Source: an uncultured Flavobacteriaceae bacterium
GTDB lineage: Bacteria > Bacteroidota > Bacteroidia > Flavobacteriales > Flavobacteriaceae
Direction: 5' to 3'
NCBI GenBank assembly: GCA_947497245.1
Contig: CANMFO010000003.1
Span: 558,001 to 622,000 of the forward strand
DNA length: 64,000 nucleotides
A program made the position numbers and the translations under genes. A model generated the notes under the pieces. It saw nothing but the letters and a program-made list of their open reading frames with translations, was not told the DNA's origin and did no database searches. Below are positions 1-9,808 of the stretch, one piece after another (position 1 is the stretch's first letter; each line of letters starts with the position of its first letter).

Positions 1-836
1 CTTTTATGACCCCAAGATTGCACATACGTTATTCCCCTTGGGAAAGAACGAGCCTTAGGGGCTCTTTGGGCCGGGGAAGGCGCGCGGCCAACATTTTTGC
101 CGAGAACCAACAACTTTTCGGATCTTCCAGGGAAATTCTTTTGTCCGATGCGGGCGGACCGATATATGGCCTGGAACCAGAGGATGCCTGGAACTATGGG
201 CTCAGCTTTTTGCAGGGATTCACACTTTTTGAAAGGCCGGGAAATGTAACGGTGGATTTTTATAGGACCGATTTTAAGAACCAGATCGTAGTGGATTGGG
301 AGACCCCCGGGGCAGTGGCCTTCTACAATTTGGACGGACAAAGCTTTGCCAACAGCTTCCAATTGGAGGTGAACCATGAGATTCTGCAAAATTTGGAGCT
401 TCGAACGGCCTATAAATTTTACGATGTCCGCACCGATTTCAAAAAGGGCCGGTTGCAAAAGCCATTGCAGGCAAAGCATCGCTTCTTTGCCAACTTGGGA
501 TACGAAACAAAGATTCGGGAGAATGGCGGTCAATGGCGTTTCGATTATACCCTACATACCTTAGGGCGGCAACGCCTGCCCGATACCTCGACCAATCCGG
601 AGGCATTTCAATTGCCCCGGAACTCCCCTTCCTATAGTCTGATGAACGCCCAGGTGACCAAGGTTTTCTCCAAGGCTGTTGAAGTATACGTGGGTGGGGA
701 AAATTTGACTAATTTTACACAAAACAGCCCCGTTTTGGCATCGGAAGACCCCTTTGGTCCGTATTTTGATACCAGTATCGTATACGCCCCGATCATGGGC
801 AGGATGTTTTATGGCGGATTTAGATATAAAATGTAA
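1..836 (+). CDS. TonB-dependent outer-membrane receptor, C-terminal part (5' end outside window)
   Basis: The reading frame is already open at the left edge, so this is the C-terminal part (about 277 residues) of a larger gene. Alternating short beta-strands, a run of aromatic and polar residues and a final aromatic-rich strand ending in YGGFRYKM fit the barrel of a TonB-dependent receptor. The segment around residues 223-235 (VYVGGENLTNFTQ) is the usual 'GxxNLTN' strand of this family. Such receptors import metal chelates or large nutrients across the outer membrane using TonB energy. The next gene, 14 bases downstream, encodes an HMA-like metal-binding protein, which hints at a metal or metal-chelate substrate; that is inference. 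Confidence 0.85.
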   Translation, partial: FMTPRLHIRYSPWERTSLRGSLGRGRRAANIFAENQQLFGSSREILLSDAGGPIYGLEPEDAWNYGLSFLQGFTLFERPGNVTVDFYRTDFKNQIVVDWETPGAVAFYNLDGQSFANSFQLEVNHEILQNLELRTAYKFYDVRTDFKKGRLQKPLQAKHRFFANLGYETKIRENGGQWRFDYTLHTLGRQRLPDTSTNPEAFQLPRNSPSYSLMNAQVTKVFSKAVEVYVGGENLTNFTQNSPVLASEDPFGPYFDTSIVYAPIMGRMFYGGFRYKM

Positions 837-850
837 ACCACTAAAATAAG

Positions 851-1210
851 ATGATGAAAAGAACAATGTTGGCACTGACCCTTTTATTGTGTTCCACGGT
901 GATTTTTGCCCAGGAAAAGAATAAGAAAATGAATTTTGAGGTAGATGGCAAATGCGAAATGTGCAAGAAGCGCATAGAAAAAGCGGCCTTGGGCGTACCC
1001 GGGGTGAAATATGCCCTATGGGACATTCCCACGCACCAGCTGTCGCTGATCGTTGATGAAAGAAAAACAGATCCCATGAAGATAAAGACGGCTTTAGTGA
1101 CCGTGGGACACGATACCAAGGAACTGAAAGCCTCCGATGAGGCATATGCCAGTGTGCACCCCTGTTGTAAGTATCGGGAAGACGATACCGACGATAGCGA
1201 AAAGCACTAG
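851..1210 (+). CDS. Secreted heavy-metal-associated (HMA-like) domain protein
   Basis: This is a 119-residue protein with a clear signal peptide (about residues 1-20, cleaved after FAQ) and an HMA-type ferredoxin-like domain. The metal loop is CEMC with a following KKRIEKA helix (about residues 35-46), matching the CxxC pattern of copper/mercury-binding HMA domains. A further CC pair lies near the acidic, histidine-ending C-terminus and could also bind metal. It follows the TonB receptor by 14 bases and probably shares its transcript. Periplasmic or surface copper capture is the likely role, inferred from the family and neighbour; the ion is not shown by the sequence. Confidence 0.8.
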   Translation: MMKRTMLALTLLLCSTVIFAQEKNKKMNFEVDGKCEMCKKRIEKAALGVPGVKYALWDIPTHQLSLIVDERKTDPMKIKTALVTVGHDTKELKASDEAYASVHPCCKYREDDTDDSEKH

Positions 1211-1230
1211 GGCAGGTCCCAAGAGTTTTA

Positions 1231-1264
1231 AACCCGCTTCCATGTTTGGATGCGGGTTTTTTTA
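1231..1264 (+). terminator. Rho-independent terminator after HMA gene
   Basis: AACCCGC (1231-1237) pairs with GCGGGTT (1252-1258) and is followed by a run of T. It lies 20 bases after the HMA-protein stop codon and closes the receptor/HMA transcript. Confidence 0.8.
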
Positions 1265-1360
1265 TGGTGATAGATATACCAAGAGTCTTTAACTTGCGAT
1301 TTCTATTAGCAATAACCCTATATGGTCGATGCGGACCTTTAGGGACAATTCAGATGACCA

Positions 1361-2056
1361 ATGGTAAAAATTAAAACCGCTCTGAAAATTAGGAGGGCCC
1401 ATCGATATCTCGGACTTTTCCTGGGCATTCAGTTCGTGCTGTGGACCGCAAGTGGACTTTACTTCAGTTGGACGGATATCGATGAAATCCATGGAGATCA
1501 ATTTCGGAATACGGAAGCAATGCCAATGTCCTTTCAGGATTTGACCATTCCCCTGTTGGATGGCAAGGCGGGAATTACTTCCCTGGAGTTAAGGGAAATT
1601 GCAGGGGAACCTTATTACTGGATCAACGGATCTCAAATGGTGCATGCCCAAAGCGGGGTGCCCAAAAAGGGAATTACTGAAATGGAAGCCCTGGAGATTG
1701 CGCAAAGGAACGTATTGCCCGGACTGAAGGTGCAGGATGTACAGCGTATAGAAAAAGTTGGAAAGCACCACGAATACAGGGGCAGGTCCTTACCGGTCTA
1801 TGCCATTTCGTATGCATCGCCCGAAAACATCAAGGCCTATGTTTCGGCCACCGATGGTTCCTTCCAGACCCTGAGGCATCGCGACTGGCGGTGGTTCGAT
1901 TTTCTATGGATGACCCATACCATGGACTACCAGGGGAGAGACGATTTCAACACCACGGTCTTGCGCGCGTTTTCCCTTTTGGGACTGCTGACCGTTTTAA
2001 GTGGTTTTACACTATGGTTCGTCAGTTCACCTACCCTAAGAAAGTGGAAGGGCTAG
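1361..2056 (+). CDS. PepSY-domain membrane protein
   Basis: This 231-residue protein starts with a basic RRAHRYLG segment and a membrane helix (about residues 15-37, ending in WTASGLYFSW), the standard start of PepSY-associated transmembrane proteins. A periplasmic part with a PepSY-like region (ITEMEALEIAQ onward, about residues 105-165) follows, then a second helix (about 200-222). The length fits one PepSY unit rather than the long four-helix siderophore-reductase type. PepSY membrane proteins are often found beside TonB receptors and are linked to iron or copper handling; that role here is inferred from context. An AUG start after a short AT-rich stretch is used. Confidence 0.75.
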   Translation: MVKIKTALKIRRAHRYLGLFLGIQFVLWTASGLYFSWTDIDEIHGDQFRNTEAMPMSFQDLTIPLLDGKAGITSLELREIAGEPYYWINGSQMVHAQSGVPKKGITEMEALEIAQRNVLPGLKVQDVQRIEKVGKHHEYRGRSLPVYAISYASPENIKAYVSATDGSFQTLRHRDWRWFDFLWMTHTMDYQGRDDFNTTVLRAFSLLGLLTVLSGFTLWFVSSPTLRKWKG

Positions 2057-2088
2057 ATTCCAAGACCCGCCATTGTAGGGCGATACGG

Positions 2089-2113
2089 CCGGTCCGGTTT
2101 TGTCCCGGACCGG
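2089..2113 (+). terminator. Strong GC hairpin without T-tract
   Basis: CCGGTCCGG (2089-2097) is perfectly complementary to CCGGACCGG (2105-2113) with a 7-base loop. It sits 32 bases after the PepSY gene stop. No T-run follows, so it may be a weak terminator, an mRNA-stabilising 3' end or an attenuator before the next gene. Confidence 0.45.
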
Positions 2114-2207
2114 AACTTTCCCCGTAATATGCAACAATTGGCACCTATTTTTGTAAGGACATCAGATTTTTTCGCACTAAAGGCAAGTAGCTATTAAAAA
2201 GAAATAA

Positions 2208-3176
2208 GTGCGTACAGTCCTTTTGTTGTTGATGGGAGTTTTGGCCCTGCCGCAGATTTATGCGCAGACCTGTTGTTCGGGAGGGGTGCCCCTTTCCAAC
2301 AACCTGGGCCTTCCCAATGAGGGGAAAGGTTCTTTTTTCTTCGGGTTGAACTATGACTATAACAACCTGAATACCCTTAACGCGGGGACCGACAAACTGG
2401 ATGATGACTCCCGATTGCGCATTACCCATTCGGTTTTATTGAGTTTGGGATATGCCTTTACCGATCGGTTTTCTGTGGAGACCCTTTTCACTTGGGTGGA
2501 CCAGAGTCGGACCATTAGCCAGTTTGGAAACGAAAACCTTACCGAGACCTCTGGTATCGGGGATGCGGTGTTTCTGGTAAAATATGCGATTCCGGATCTT
2601 CTTGGAGCGCGAACCGTACTGAACCTGGGTGTGGGGACAAAGGCCCCGTTCGGGAAATCGGACCTTACCACCGCGCAGGGGCTCCAACTGACCGCGGACC
2701 TGCAACCGGGAAGTGGAGCCTGGGATATACTGGGATGGGCCTCCATTTCAAAGGGTTTGGACTTTAGGCCCTCGGCCACACTTTCTGGAAGCTTTACCTA
2801 TAGGCTTACGGGAAAGAACAATTCATACTTGAACGATACCTCGATCTACGAGTTTGGCAATGTGGTACAGACCAACCTTGGCTATACCGACCAGTTTTTG
2901 CTCTTCAATACCATATTCAATCCGGGAGTGGTGGTGAAATACCGAAAGGCCTTCGAAGATCAGATCGACGCCTCAGATTTGCCAAATACGGGAGGGCAAT
3001 GGGTTTTTGTACGGCCGGAACTAAGTGTGCAGATCAGTCCAAGTATTGCCCTGGCCACGCGCTTGGAAATACCTGTCCATAGCGATGTTGTGGGTACCCA
3101 GTTGACCCCGACCTTAAGATTTACGGCAGGAATATCCTACAAATTGATAAAAAATAAGTTGAATGTTTTAAAATAA
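2208..3176 (+). CDS. Putative outer-membrane beta-barrel protein
   Basis: The 322-residue product has a signal peptide (residues 1-19, cleaved after YAQ), then TCCSGG, and a chain of amphipathic beta-strands (FFFGLNYDY, SVLLSLGYAFTDRFSVETLFTW, VVKYRKAF, LRFTAGISYKL), typical of a closed outer-membrane barrel. GTG at 2208 is chosen because an in-frame TAA lies immediately upstream and the signal peptide begins exactly there. A TATTTTTG element at 2146-2153 resembles a Bacteroidota -7 box. It ends 5 bases before the DUF3179 lipoprotein gene, so the two are cotranscribed. The CC pair after the cleavage site could bind metal or be oxidised; no substrate can be named. Confidence 0.7.
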   Translation: MRTVLLLLMGVLALPQIYAQTCCSGGVPLSNNLGLPNEGKGSFFFGLNYDYNNLNTLNAGTDKLDDDSRLRITHSVLLSLGYAFTDRFSVETLFTWVDQSRTISQFGNENLTETSGIGDAVFLVKYAIPDLLGARTVLNLGVGTKAPFGKSDLTTAQGLQLTADLQPGSGAWDILGWASISKGLDFRPSATLSGSFTYRLTGKNNSYLNDTSIYEFGNVVQTNLGYTDQFLLFNTIFNPGVVVKYRKAFEDQIDASDLPNTGGQWVFVRPELSVQISPSIALATRLEIPVHSDVVGTQLTPTLRFTAGISYKLIKNKLNVLK

Positions 3177-3181
3177 ACGCT

Positions 3182-4249
3182 ATGAAGAAAGCCTTAATTT
3201 TATGTTTGGGGTACCTGATGCTAGTTTCCTGTAGTACATCGAGCACCCAAGAATCGACATTGACCCCCGAAGGGGAACAACCCCCCGAGAACAATTCCAA
3301 CGAATGGAGCGTTCCTATATCCGAGGTGTTGGATGGTGGGCCCGGAAGAGACGGCATCCCGGCATTGGAAAACCCGACCATGGTGAATGCAGAGGACAAC
3401 ATCATCCTACTGGATAACGATCTTGTTCTAGGATTTAAGAATGGAAACGACGTACGGGCCTACCAGCACCAGATATTGGACTGGCACGAAATTGTGAACG
3501 ACAACATCGGTGATGTGTCCCTGGCAGTTACCTATTGCCCGCTGACCGGTACAGGAATCGGATGGAACCGGTTCATCAATGGCAAGGAGACCACTTTTGG
3601 CGTATCGGGACTGCTCTATCAGACCAACCTGGTACCTTTCGACAGGGCCACACTCAGCAATTGGTCGCAGATTCTGAACGAATCCGTAAACGGGAACCTG
3701 ATAGGGAAGAAGGCCGATTTGATAGCCCTAGTGGAAACCGATTGGAAGACCTGGAGAACGATGTATCCGAATACCAAAATTGTTGGCCTCAATACGGGTT
3801 TTAACAGGACGTACGGAGTGTATCCATACGTCACCTACCGCACCGACAATGACTTCTTTCTGTTTCCCACGCCCAAGGACGACAGGTTGCCCTCGAAAGA
3901 AAGGGTATATGCGATTATCAGCAATGATCGCGCGAAGGCATATCGGTTCAGCGATTTCAATGGAGCCAATACGATCCGGGACACCTTTGGTGGAAAATCC
4001 TATCTAGTCGTCGGGAATGCAAACTTTATCCTTGCATTTGAATTGTCCCCCGGTCAGCAGGCCCTAAATTTTGAGTATGCCTTCAACGGTACCACCGAGG
4101 TGGTCGTTAGCGATAACAATGGCAATGCGTACAATGTTTTTGGCGAATTGACAACTGGGACGGGCAATGGTCTAAAGCCCGCATCCGGTTTTATGGCGTA
4201 CTGGTTCTCCGTACCTGCTTTTTACGAAACGGAGCTGTTCGGCAATTAA
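3182..4249 (+). CDS. DUF3179 domain lipoprotein
   Basis: This 355-residue protein carries an SPII lipobox (LVSC, Cys17) followed by a low-complexity Thr/Glu linker. The rest matches DUF3179: the segment around residues 95-130 (DWHEIVNDNIGDVSLAVTYC, then PLTGTG) is the family hallmark, with a conserved Cys in the TYCPLTG motif. Function is unknown; the conserved TYCPLTG cysteine suggests redox or metal chemistry. It is translated directly after the barrel gene, with a 5-base gap, and ends at a bidirectional terminator. The pairing of a barrel with a DUF3179 lipoprotein, near HMA and PepSY genes, suggests an envelope metal-handling group, by inference only. Confidence 0.85.
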   Translation: MKKALILCLGYLMLVSCSTSSTQESTLTPEGEQPPENNSNEWSVPISEVLDGGPGRDGIPALENPTMVNAEDNIILLDNDLVLGFKNGNDVRAYQHQILDWHEIVNDNIGDVSLAVTYCPLTGTGIGWNRFINGKETTFGVSGLLYQTNLVPFDRATLSNWSQILNESVNGNLIGKKADLIALVETDWKTWRTMYPNTKIVGLNTGFNRTYGVYPYVTYRTDNDFFLFPTPKDDRLPSKERVYAIISNDRAKAYRFSDFNGANTIRDTFGGKSYLVVGNANFILAFELSPGQQALNFEYAFNGTTEVVVSDNNGNAYNVFGELTTGTGNGLKPASGFMAYWFSVPAFYETELFGN

Positions 4250-4266
4250 AAGGTTCCCCAAATAGC

Positions 4267-4309
4267 AAAAACCCGCCCTGATCGTGTATTCCTGTCAGGG
4301 CGGGTTTTT
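4267..4309. terminator. Bidirectional terminator between DUF3179 gene and groEL
   Basis: A perfect 15-bp inverted repeat (4267-4281 with 4295-4309) is flanked by A and T runs, so it can stop transcription on both strands. It lies between the convergent DUF3179 and groEL genes. Confidence 0.9.
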
Positions 4310-4336
4310 CGTCTTTATGGATTCGAAGCCGACGGT

Positions 4337-6025
<1,689 letters not shown>

Positions 6026-6078
6026 TTAATCTTAAGGTTTTAAGTATTCCGGCCTTCGCGGAAATTACAAAAGGGGTG

Positions 6079-6357
6079 TTAGATGATTGCCAATACATCG
6101 CTTTCGCGCATCATGAGGTAATCGACGCCCTCGAGCTTGAGTTCGGTACCCGCGTATTTGCCGTACAGGACCTTGTCCCCTACTTTTACGGTTACCTGCT
6201 CATCCTTGGTGCCCGGGCCAACGGCAACGATCTTGCCCTGTTGTGGTTTTTCTTTTGCCGTGTCCGGAATGTAAATGCCGGATGCTGTTTTGGTCTCGGC
6301 TGCCATTGGCTCGATAAGCACGCGGTCTGCCAGTGGTTTAATGTTAACTTTAGCCAT
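6079..6357 (-). CDS. groS: Co-chaperonin GroES (10 kDa)
   Basis: This 92-residue GroES has the conserved N-terminal [12 protein letters not shown], the mobile-loop region ([11 protein letters not shown]) and the C-terminal roof and strand motifs ([11 protein letters not shown]). It caps the GroEL ring. It is the first gene of the groES-groEL operon. No CIRCE element (TTAGCACTC-N9-GAGTGCTAA) is visible upstream. Instead there is a well-spaced sigma-54 -24/-12 match at 6402-6417, about 45 bases before the start codon, which suggests heat or stress control through an enhancer-binding protein. Confidence 0.99.
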   Translation of the reverse strand: MAKVNIKPLADRVLIEPMAAETKTASGIYIPDTAKEKPQQGKIVAVGPGTKDEQVTVKVGDKVLYGKYAGTELKLEGVDYLMMRESDVLAII

Positions 6358-6401
6358 ATTACTTAGTTTTTAAATGGATTTATTAATGCTGCTTTTGACT
6401 A

Positions 6402-6417
6402 GGCAGAAATTATGCCA
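6402..6417 (-). promoter_or_regulatory. Candidate sigma-54 promoter of groES-groEL
   Basis: Read on the minus strand the site is TGGCATAATTTCTGCC, matching the sigma-54 consensus TGGCAC-N5-TTGCa with GG and GC exactly 12 bases apart. Transcription would start near 6391, leaving a leader of about 34 bases before groES. The upstream half lies inside a perfect 16-bp palindrome (6410-6425). A sigma-54 activator gene sits about 2 kb away in the same gene run. Confidence 0.55.
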
Positions 6418-6425
6418 TGGCATAA
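6410..6425. promoter_or_regulatory. 16-bp perfect palindrome in groES promoter
   Basis: TTATGCCATGGCATAA is fully self-complementary. It overlaps the -24 half of the sigma-54 match, so it could be a repressor site or may simply reflect the promoter sequence. Confidence 0.35.
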
Positions 6426-6446
6426 AAACTGACACATTGTAAAATC

Positions 6447-6481
6447 AAAAATGCCAGCTTGTCATTTGTGCTGGCATTTTT
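6447..6481 (-). terminator. secG transcript terminator
   Basis: A 12-bp stem (6447-6458 with 6470-6481) with an 11-base loop lies about 20 bases past the secG stop codon. The stem is flanked by A/T runs, giving a T-run on the minus strand. It separates the secG transcript from groES. Confidence 0.85.
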
Positions 6482-6499
6482 GGCTGTTTTATGTTCAAA

Positions 6500-6862
6500 T
6501 TACAGTGAATCTGTTGGGTCGTTCGCAGGTGCTGGAATTTCCTCTGGCAGACTTTCCGGGACCGTTTCCGGTACCGTTGTTTCAATGTCATCGCCCTGCA
6601 ACAATTTTGAATCGGCATCTCCAAACCTTCCCGGCAGCGCAATATTCGACGCCAAGATCAGAAGCACCAACAAAGCGCCCAGCGTCCAGGTACTTTTATC
6701 CAAAAAATCCCCTGTTTTTTTAACGCCGCCAACAATTTGGCTTCCCCCACCGCCAAAGGAAGAGGAAAGTCCGCCCCCCTTGGGGTTCTGTACCATGATG
6801 ACCAAAACCAATAAGAAGCAGACCACGATGATAAGAATCAAGAATATGGTAAATGTATTCAT
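6500..6862 (-). CDS. secG: Preprotein translocase subunit SecG
   Basis: This 120-residue protein has the SecG layout: an N-terminal helix (about residues 3-23), the conserved MVQNPKGGGLSSSFGGGG loop, a second helix (about 60-77) and a hydrophilic acidic C-terminus. SecG is the small accessory subunit of the SecYEG channel in the inner membrane. The Pro/Glu/Asp-rich tail after residue 85 is longer than in E. coli, which is common in Flavobacteriia. It sits between the TPR-like gene and groES in an order conserved in the family. Confidence 0.97.
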   Translation of the reverse strand: MNTFTIFLILIIVVCFLLVLVIMVQNPKGGGLSSSFGGGGSQIVGGVKKTGDFLDKSTWTLGALLVLLILASNIALPGRFGDADSKLLQGDDIETTVPETVPESLPEEIPAPANDPTDSL

Positions 6863-6868
6863 TCGTAC

Positions 6869-7774
6869 TTAGGTGTTTTCCTGTTGAATTTTTTCGACCG
6901 CTTTTATGCGGTCTGCAAAGAAACCACTTTTTTCCGGATATTTCAAACTTAAAATTTTGTAGGCCTGGATGGCTTTTTTATACTTTTTCTGCTCCAGGTA
7001 TACCCTGGCCAGGGTCTCGGTCATCAACTCCTTTTTATCGAATTTGGCCGATTTGGAAATATCGATTTTCGGGGAATCTTCCCTGGGCACGATTTTCGGG
7101 TTTGAGGCGATGAACTTGTCGATAAGCGCGAACTTTTTGTTCTTTAAAATTTCTTCCTCCAAGGGGAAGTCCGTGGGTTCCAAATCACCTTTCCCATCGT
7201 TCCTGTCGATTCTTTTGACGGTTTTTAAAGAGGTCAGTTGCAACCATTCCCCAAAAGAATATTTTTCTTTTTTGGTAAAGTGCAAAGGCTCGCCCAATTC
7301 GAGTTCGGCATGCGCGGGCGTTTCCTTGCCCTCCGTTGGACTTTTGGAAGTAAACAGTCCCGGATCCAAAATGCTATCGGCATCCTGAATGTTCTGTGGT
7401 AAGGGTGCGTCTTCGGACCGGGGGATCAGGGCCGCTTTCTTTTTGGCTACTGGCCGGACCTCCTGGGAGGTGGTTTCCATCTCGGTCAAAGGGTGGGTCT
7501 TTCCCGAAATGGCGTCGGCTATGGCGTTCTGCAAAAATTCCTTTGAGGTAATGTAGTCGAAGAGGATATCCCTGTCGGTCGTATAGGCGGCAGATAGCTT
7601 TAGTGCATTGTTGTACTTGAAGCTGTTCTGGTTTTTGAGCCCTTTTAGATGAAGCGCCCTCGCGGCTTGGAAATAGGGGTATTCCATCAGTACTTCCTCC
7701 AACTGGTCGGTCTGCGCTGGGGAGATTACCTGATCGGGGTGTTGCAGCAAATATGTAAAATCCTGTACGTTCAT
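6869..7774 (-). CDS. TPR-like conserved protein next to secG
   Basis: This is a 301-residue cytoplasmic protein without signal peptide. The N-terminus (MNVQDFTYLLQHPDQ) and first half are helical with patterns such as YPYFQAARALHLKGLK. A charged, low-complexity middle follows. The C-terminus (about residues 250-295) has a TPR-like segment (ETLARVYLEQKKYKKAIQAYKILSLKYPEKS). It ends 7 bases before secG starts and lies downstream of lptE in the conserved miaB-to-secG gene order of Flavobacteriaceae. No specific function is known to me; the position between lptE and secG suggests envelope-related work. Confidence 0.75.
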   Translation of the reverse strand: MNVQDFTYLLQHPDQVISPAQTDQLEEVLMEYPYFQAARALHLKGLKNQNSFKYNNALKLSAAYTTDRDILFDYITSKEFLQNAIADAISGKTHPLTEMETTSQEVRPVAKKKAALIPRSEDAPLPQNIQDADSILDPGLFTSKSPTEGKETPAHAELELGEPLHFTKKEKYSFGEWLQLTSLKTVKRIDRNDGKGDLEPTDFPLEEEILKNKKFALIDKFIASNPKIVPREDSPKIDISKSAKFDKKELMTETLARVYLEQKKYKKAIQAYKILSLKYPEKSGFFADRIKAVEKIQQENT

Positions 7775-7875
7775 CGTTTTATAACCTCTGGAAATGGGAG
7801 GCGGAAGCCCCGGATTCCCATGTCCTAAATCTTGATTCTCCGCTTTATGATGCGGTTTTTACATCGCCTTTAGCC

Positions 7876-8397
7876 TTACCAATCGGCAAGGGAAGCATTG
7901 AAAATATCCTGGGTAATGCGCTCAAAGATAATCTCATGGGCCTCGCTCTTCACCGCTTGCAATTGTTGGTTCGCCGGGTAATCGTAAAAGAAGGAAAACC
8001 GTTGGTCGAAATCAGCGTCCTCCTTGGTCTTGTTGTAGAACCGAACCTTCACGGCCACGGTGAGCCTGTTCTGGGCCGCGTTCTGTTGAGCCGTGGCGGT
8101 CATGGGCGATATACGGTATTCCACGATCTCGCCTTCATAGGTCAGGTCGCCACCGGAGTTGACCAAATCCAGACTCGACTGGTTCAGGATCCTGTCCTGC
8201 AATGCCAGGGTCAGGTCCCGGTCCATTCCCGGTTCAAAGGTCGAACCCGGACTTTGGGTGGCGTAGTTCTGGAAATAAGCCACTTGGAAGGTCTCCGCGG
8301 TACCCGCATTTCCGCCCGTGAAATTATAGACGCCACAGCCCATGGGAATCAAAAGGGCCATGGCCATTACAATAATAAAGGTTGTATACTTTTTCAA
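7876..8397 (-). CDS. lptE: LPS assembly lipoprotein LptE
   Basis: The 173-residue protein starts with an SPII signal (LIPMGC, Cys21) and continues with GVYNFTGGN, the start seen in Bacteroidota LptE-family proteins. LptE plugs the LptD barrel and helps insert lipopolysaccharide into the outer leaflet of the outer membrane. The gene lies between the sigma-54 activator and the TPR-like gene, the usual position in Flavobacteriaceae. Sequence similarity to the proteobacterial protein is low, so the call rests on the lipobox, size, opening motif and gene order. Confidence 0.85.
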   Translation of the reverse strand: MKKYTTFIIVMAMALLIPMGCGVYNFTGGNAGTAETFQVAYFQNYATQSPGSTFEPGMDRDLTLALQDRILNQSSLDLVNSGGDLTYEGEIVEYRISPMTATAQQNAAQNRLTVAVKVRFYNKTKEDADFDQRFSFFYDYPANQQLQAVKSEAHEIIFERITQDIFNASLADW

Positions 8398-8455
8398 TCT
8401 TAAATCGGGGTTTCGGGTTTCAAGTTTTGTCTCCTTGGAAATCGGAAACGGTTCG

Positions 8456-9733
8456 TTACAGGTCGTATTGTTTTATCTTTCTATATAAAGTTCGTTCAGA
8501 GATGCCCAGTTCGGCCGCTGCTGCCTTTCGTTTGCCCCGGTTCCGGTCCAGGGATTTTTTGATCAATTCCACTTCCTTTTCCTGTAAAGATAGCGTTTCC
8601 TCCTCTTCTATTTCCTCTGCAAAATGATATTTATCCTCCTGGGAAGGGGCGGGGCTGTAGGTCGATGGCTCCACCGTAGGTTCGGGCAGCTGCAGTACTT
8701 CCAGGGGCGTACCTTCCACTGACCGTTCCTCGTCTTCCCCGTTGTCGCCATAAATCTTGCGGATCAGTGTCTCATTTTCTTCCTGTACCTTGTCGGTGTC
8801 GTTGTTCTTCAACAGTTCCAAGGTCAGTTTTTTAAGATCGTTCAGATCGCCCTTCATATCGAACAGGACTTTGTACAGAATCTCCCTTTCATTGCTGAAA
8901 TCGCCTTCTTTCTTTTCTTGACCGATGACCGCGGGAAGGTTGGAATTTCCGGCATTGGGCAAATAACTGTTCAGGGTGGACAGACTGACACTCCTTCCCT
9001 CCTCCAGCACCGATATCTGCTCTGCGACGTTTCGCAATTGTCGGATATTCCCGGGCCAACGATACTTGAGCAGCAGATGAACGGCATCGTGCTGCAAACG
9101 GATGGTGGGCATTTTGTACTTCTGTCCGAAATCGGAGGCGAATTTCCGGAACAGCAGGTGAATGTCCTCCTTTCGTTCGCGCAAGGGGGGGATATTGATC
9201 TCCACCGTGCTTAACCTATAGTAAAGGTCCTCACGGAACCTTTCCTTTTTAATGGCCTCGAACATGTTGATATTGGTCGCGGCAACAATGCGCACGTCCG
9301 TTTTTTGCGTTTGGGAAGAGCCCACTTTCAGGAATTCCCCGTTTTCAAGAACCCGTAACAGACGTACCTGTGTGGTGAGGGGGAGTTCCCCGACCTCATC
9401 CAAGAATATGGTTCCCCCATCGGCGACTTCAAAATAACCGCTTCGCGTTTGGGTGGCCCCGGTAAAGGCCCCTTTTTCGTGTCCGAAAAGCTCGCTGTCA
9501 ATGGTGCCCTCCGGAATGGCCCCACAGTTTACCGCAATATATTTGGCATGTTTTCTATGGGAAAGCGAATGGATGATCTTGGGAATGGCTTCCTTTCCGA
9601 CCCCACTTTCTCCCGTTACCAATACCGAAATATCGGTCGGGGCAACCTGAATGGCCTTTTCAATGGCACGGTTGAGCTTCACGTCGTTGCCGATGATCTC
9701 AAAACGTTGTTTTATCGATTGTATACCTTCCAT
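8456..9733 (-). CDS. Sigma-54-dependent activator without receiver domain
   Basis: This 425-residue protein begins almost directly with the AAA+ sigma-54 interaction domain: Walker A GESGVGKE (residues 41-48), the sigma-54 contact loop GAFTGA (88-93), Walker B with IFLDEVGE (109-116), and the REDLYYRL arginine region. A Glu/Pro-rich linker leads to a Fis-type helix-turn-helix at the C-terminus (KRKAAAAELGISERTLYRKI). There is no N-terminal receiver, GAF or PAS domain, so, as in PspF, activity must be controlled by another protein or by expression. It sits between miaB and lptE. A candidate sigma-54 promoter is found before groES about 2 kb downstream, making groES a possible target. Confidence 0.95.
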   Translation of the reverse strand: MEGIQSIKQRFEIIGNDVKLNRAIEKAIQVAPTDISVLVTGESGVGKEAIPKIIHSLSHRKHAKYIAVNCGAIPEGTIDSELFGHEKGAFTGATQTRSGYFEVADGGTIFLDEVGELPLTTQVRLLRVLENGEFLKVGSSQTQKTDVRIVAATNINMFEAIKKERFREDLYYRLSTVEINIPPLRERKEDIHLLFRKFASDFGQKYKMPTIRLQHDAVHLLLKYRWPGNIRQLRNVAEQISVLEEGRSVSLSTLNSYLPNAGNSNLPAVIGQEKKEGDFSNEREILYKVLFDMKGDLNDLKKLTLELLKNNDTDKVQEENETLIRKIYGDNGEDEERSVEGTPLEVLQLPEPTVEPSTYSPAPSQEDKYHFAEEIEEEETLSLQEKEVELIKKSLDRNRGKRKAAAAELGISERTLYRKIKQYDL

Positions 9734-9808
9734 TTACTTCTTTTTTCCGCTATGGCGGAAATTATTTCGTTAGTACGATTCCTTGGATTTTGAAACCCAA
9801 ATTGTCAG

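Noticed and set aside
2138-2153. TGGCAC-like string before the barrel gene as a sigma-54 promoter
   Set aside because: The GC of the -12 element is missing at the right spacing (TG instead), while TATTTTTG fits a normal -7 box better.
6358-6446. CIRCE/HrcA operator before groES
   Set aside because: The TTAGCACTC and GAGTGCTAA halves are not present.
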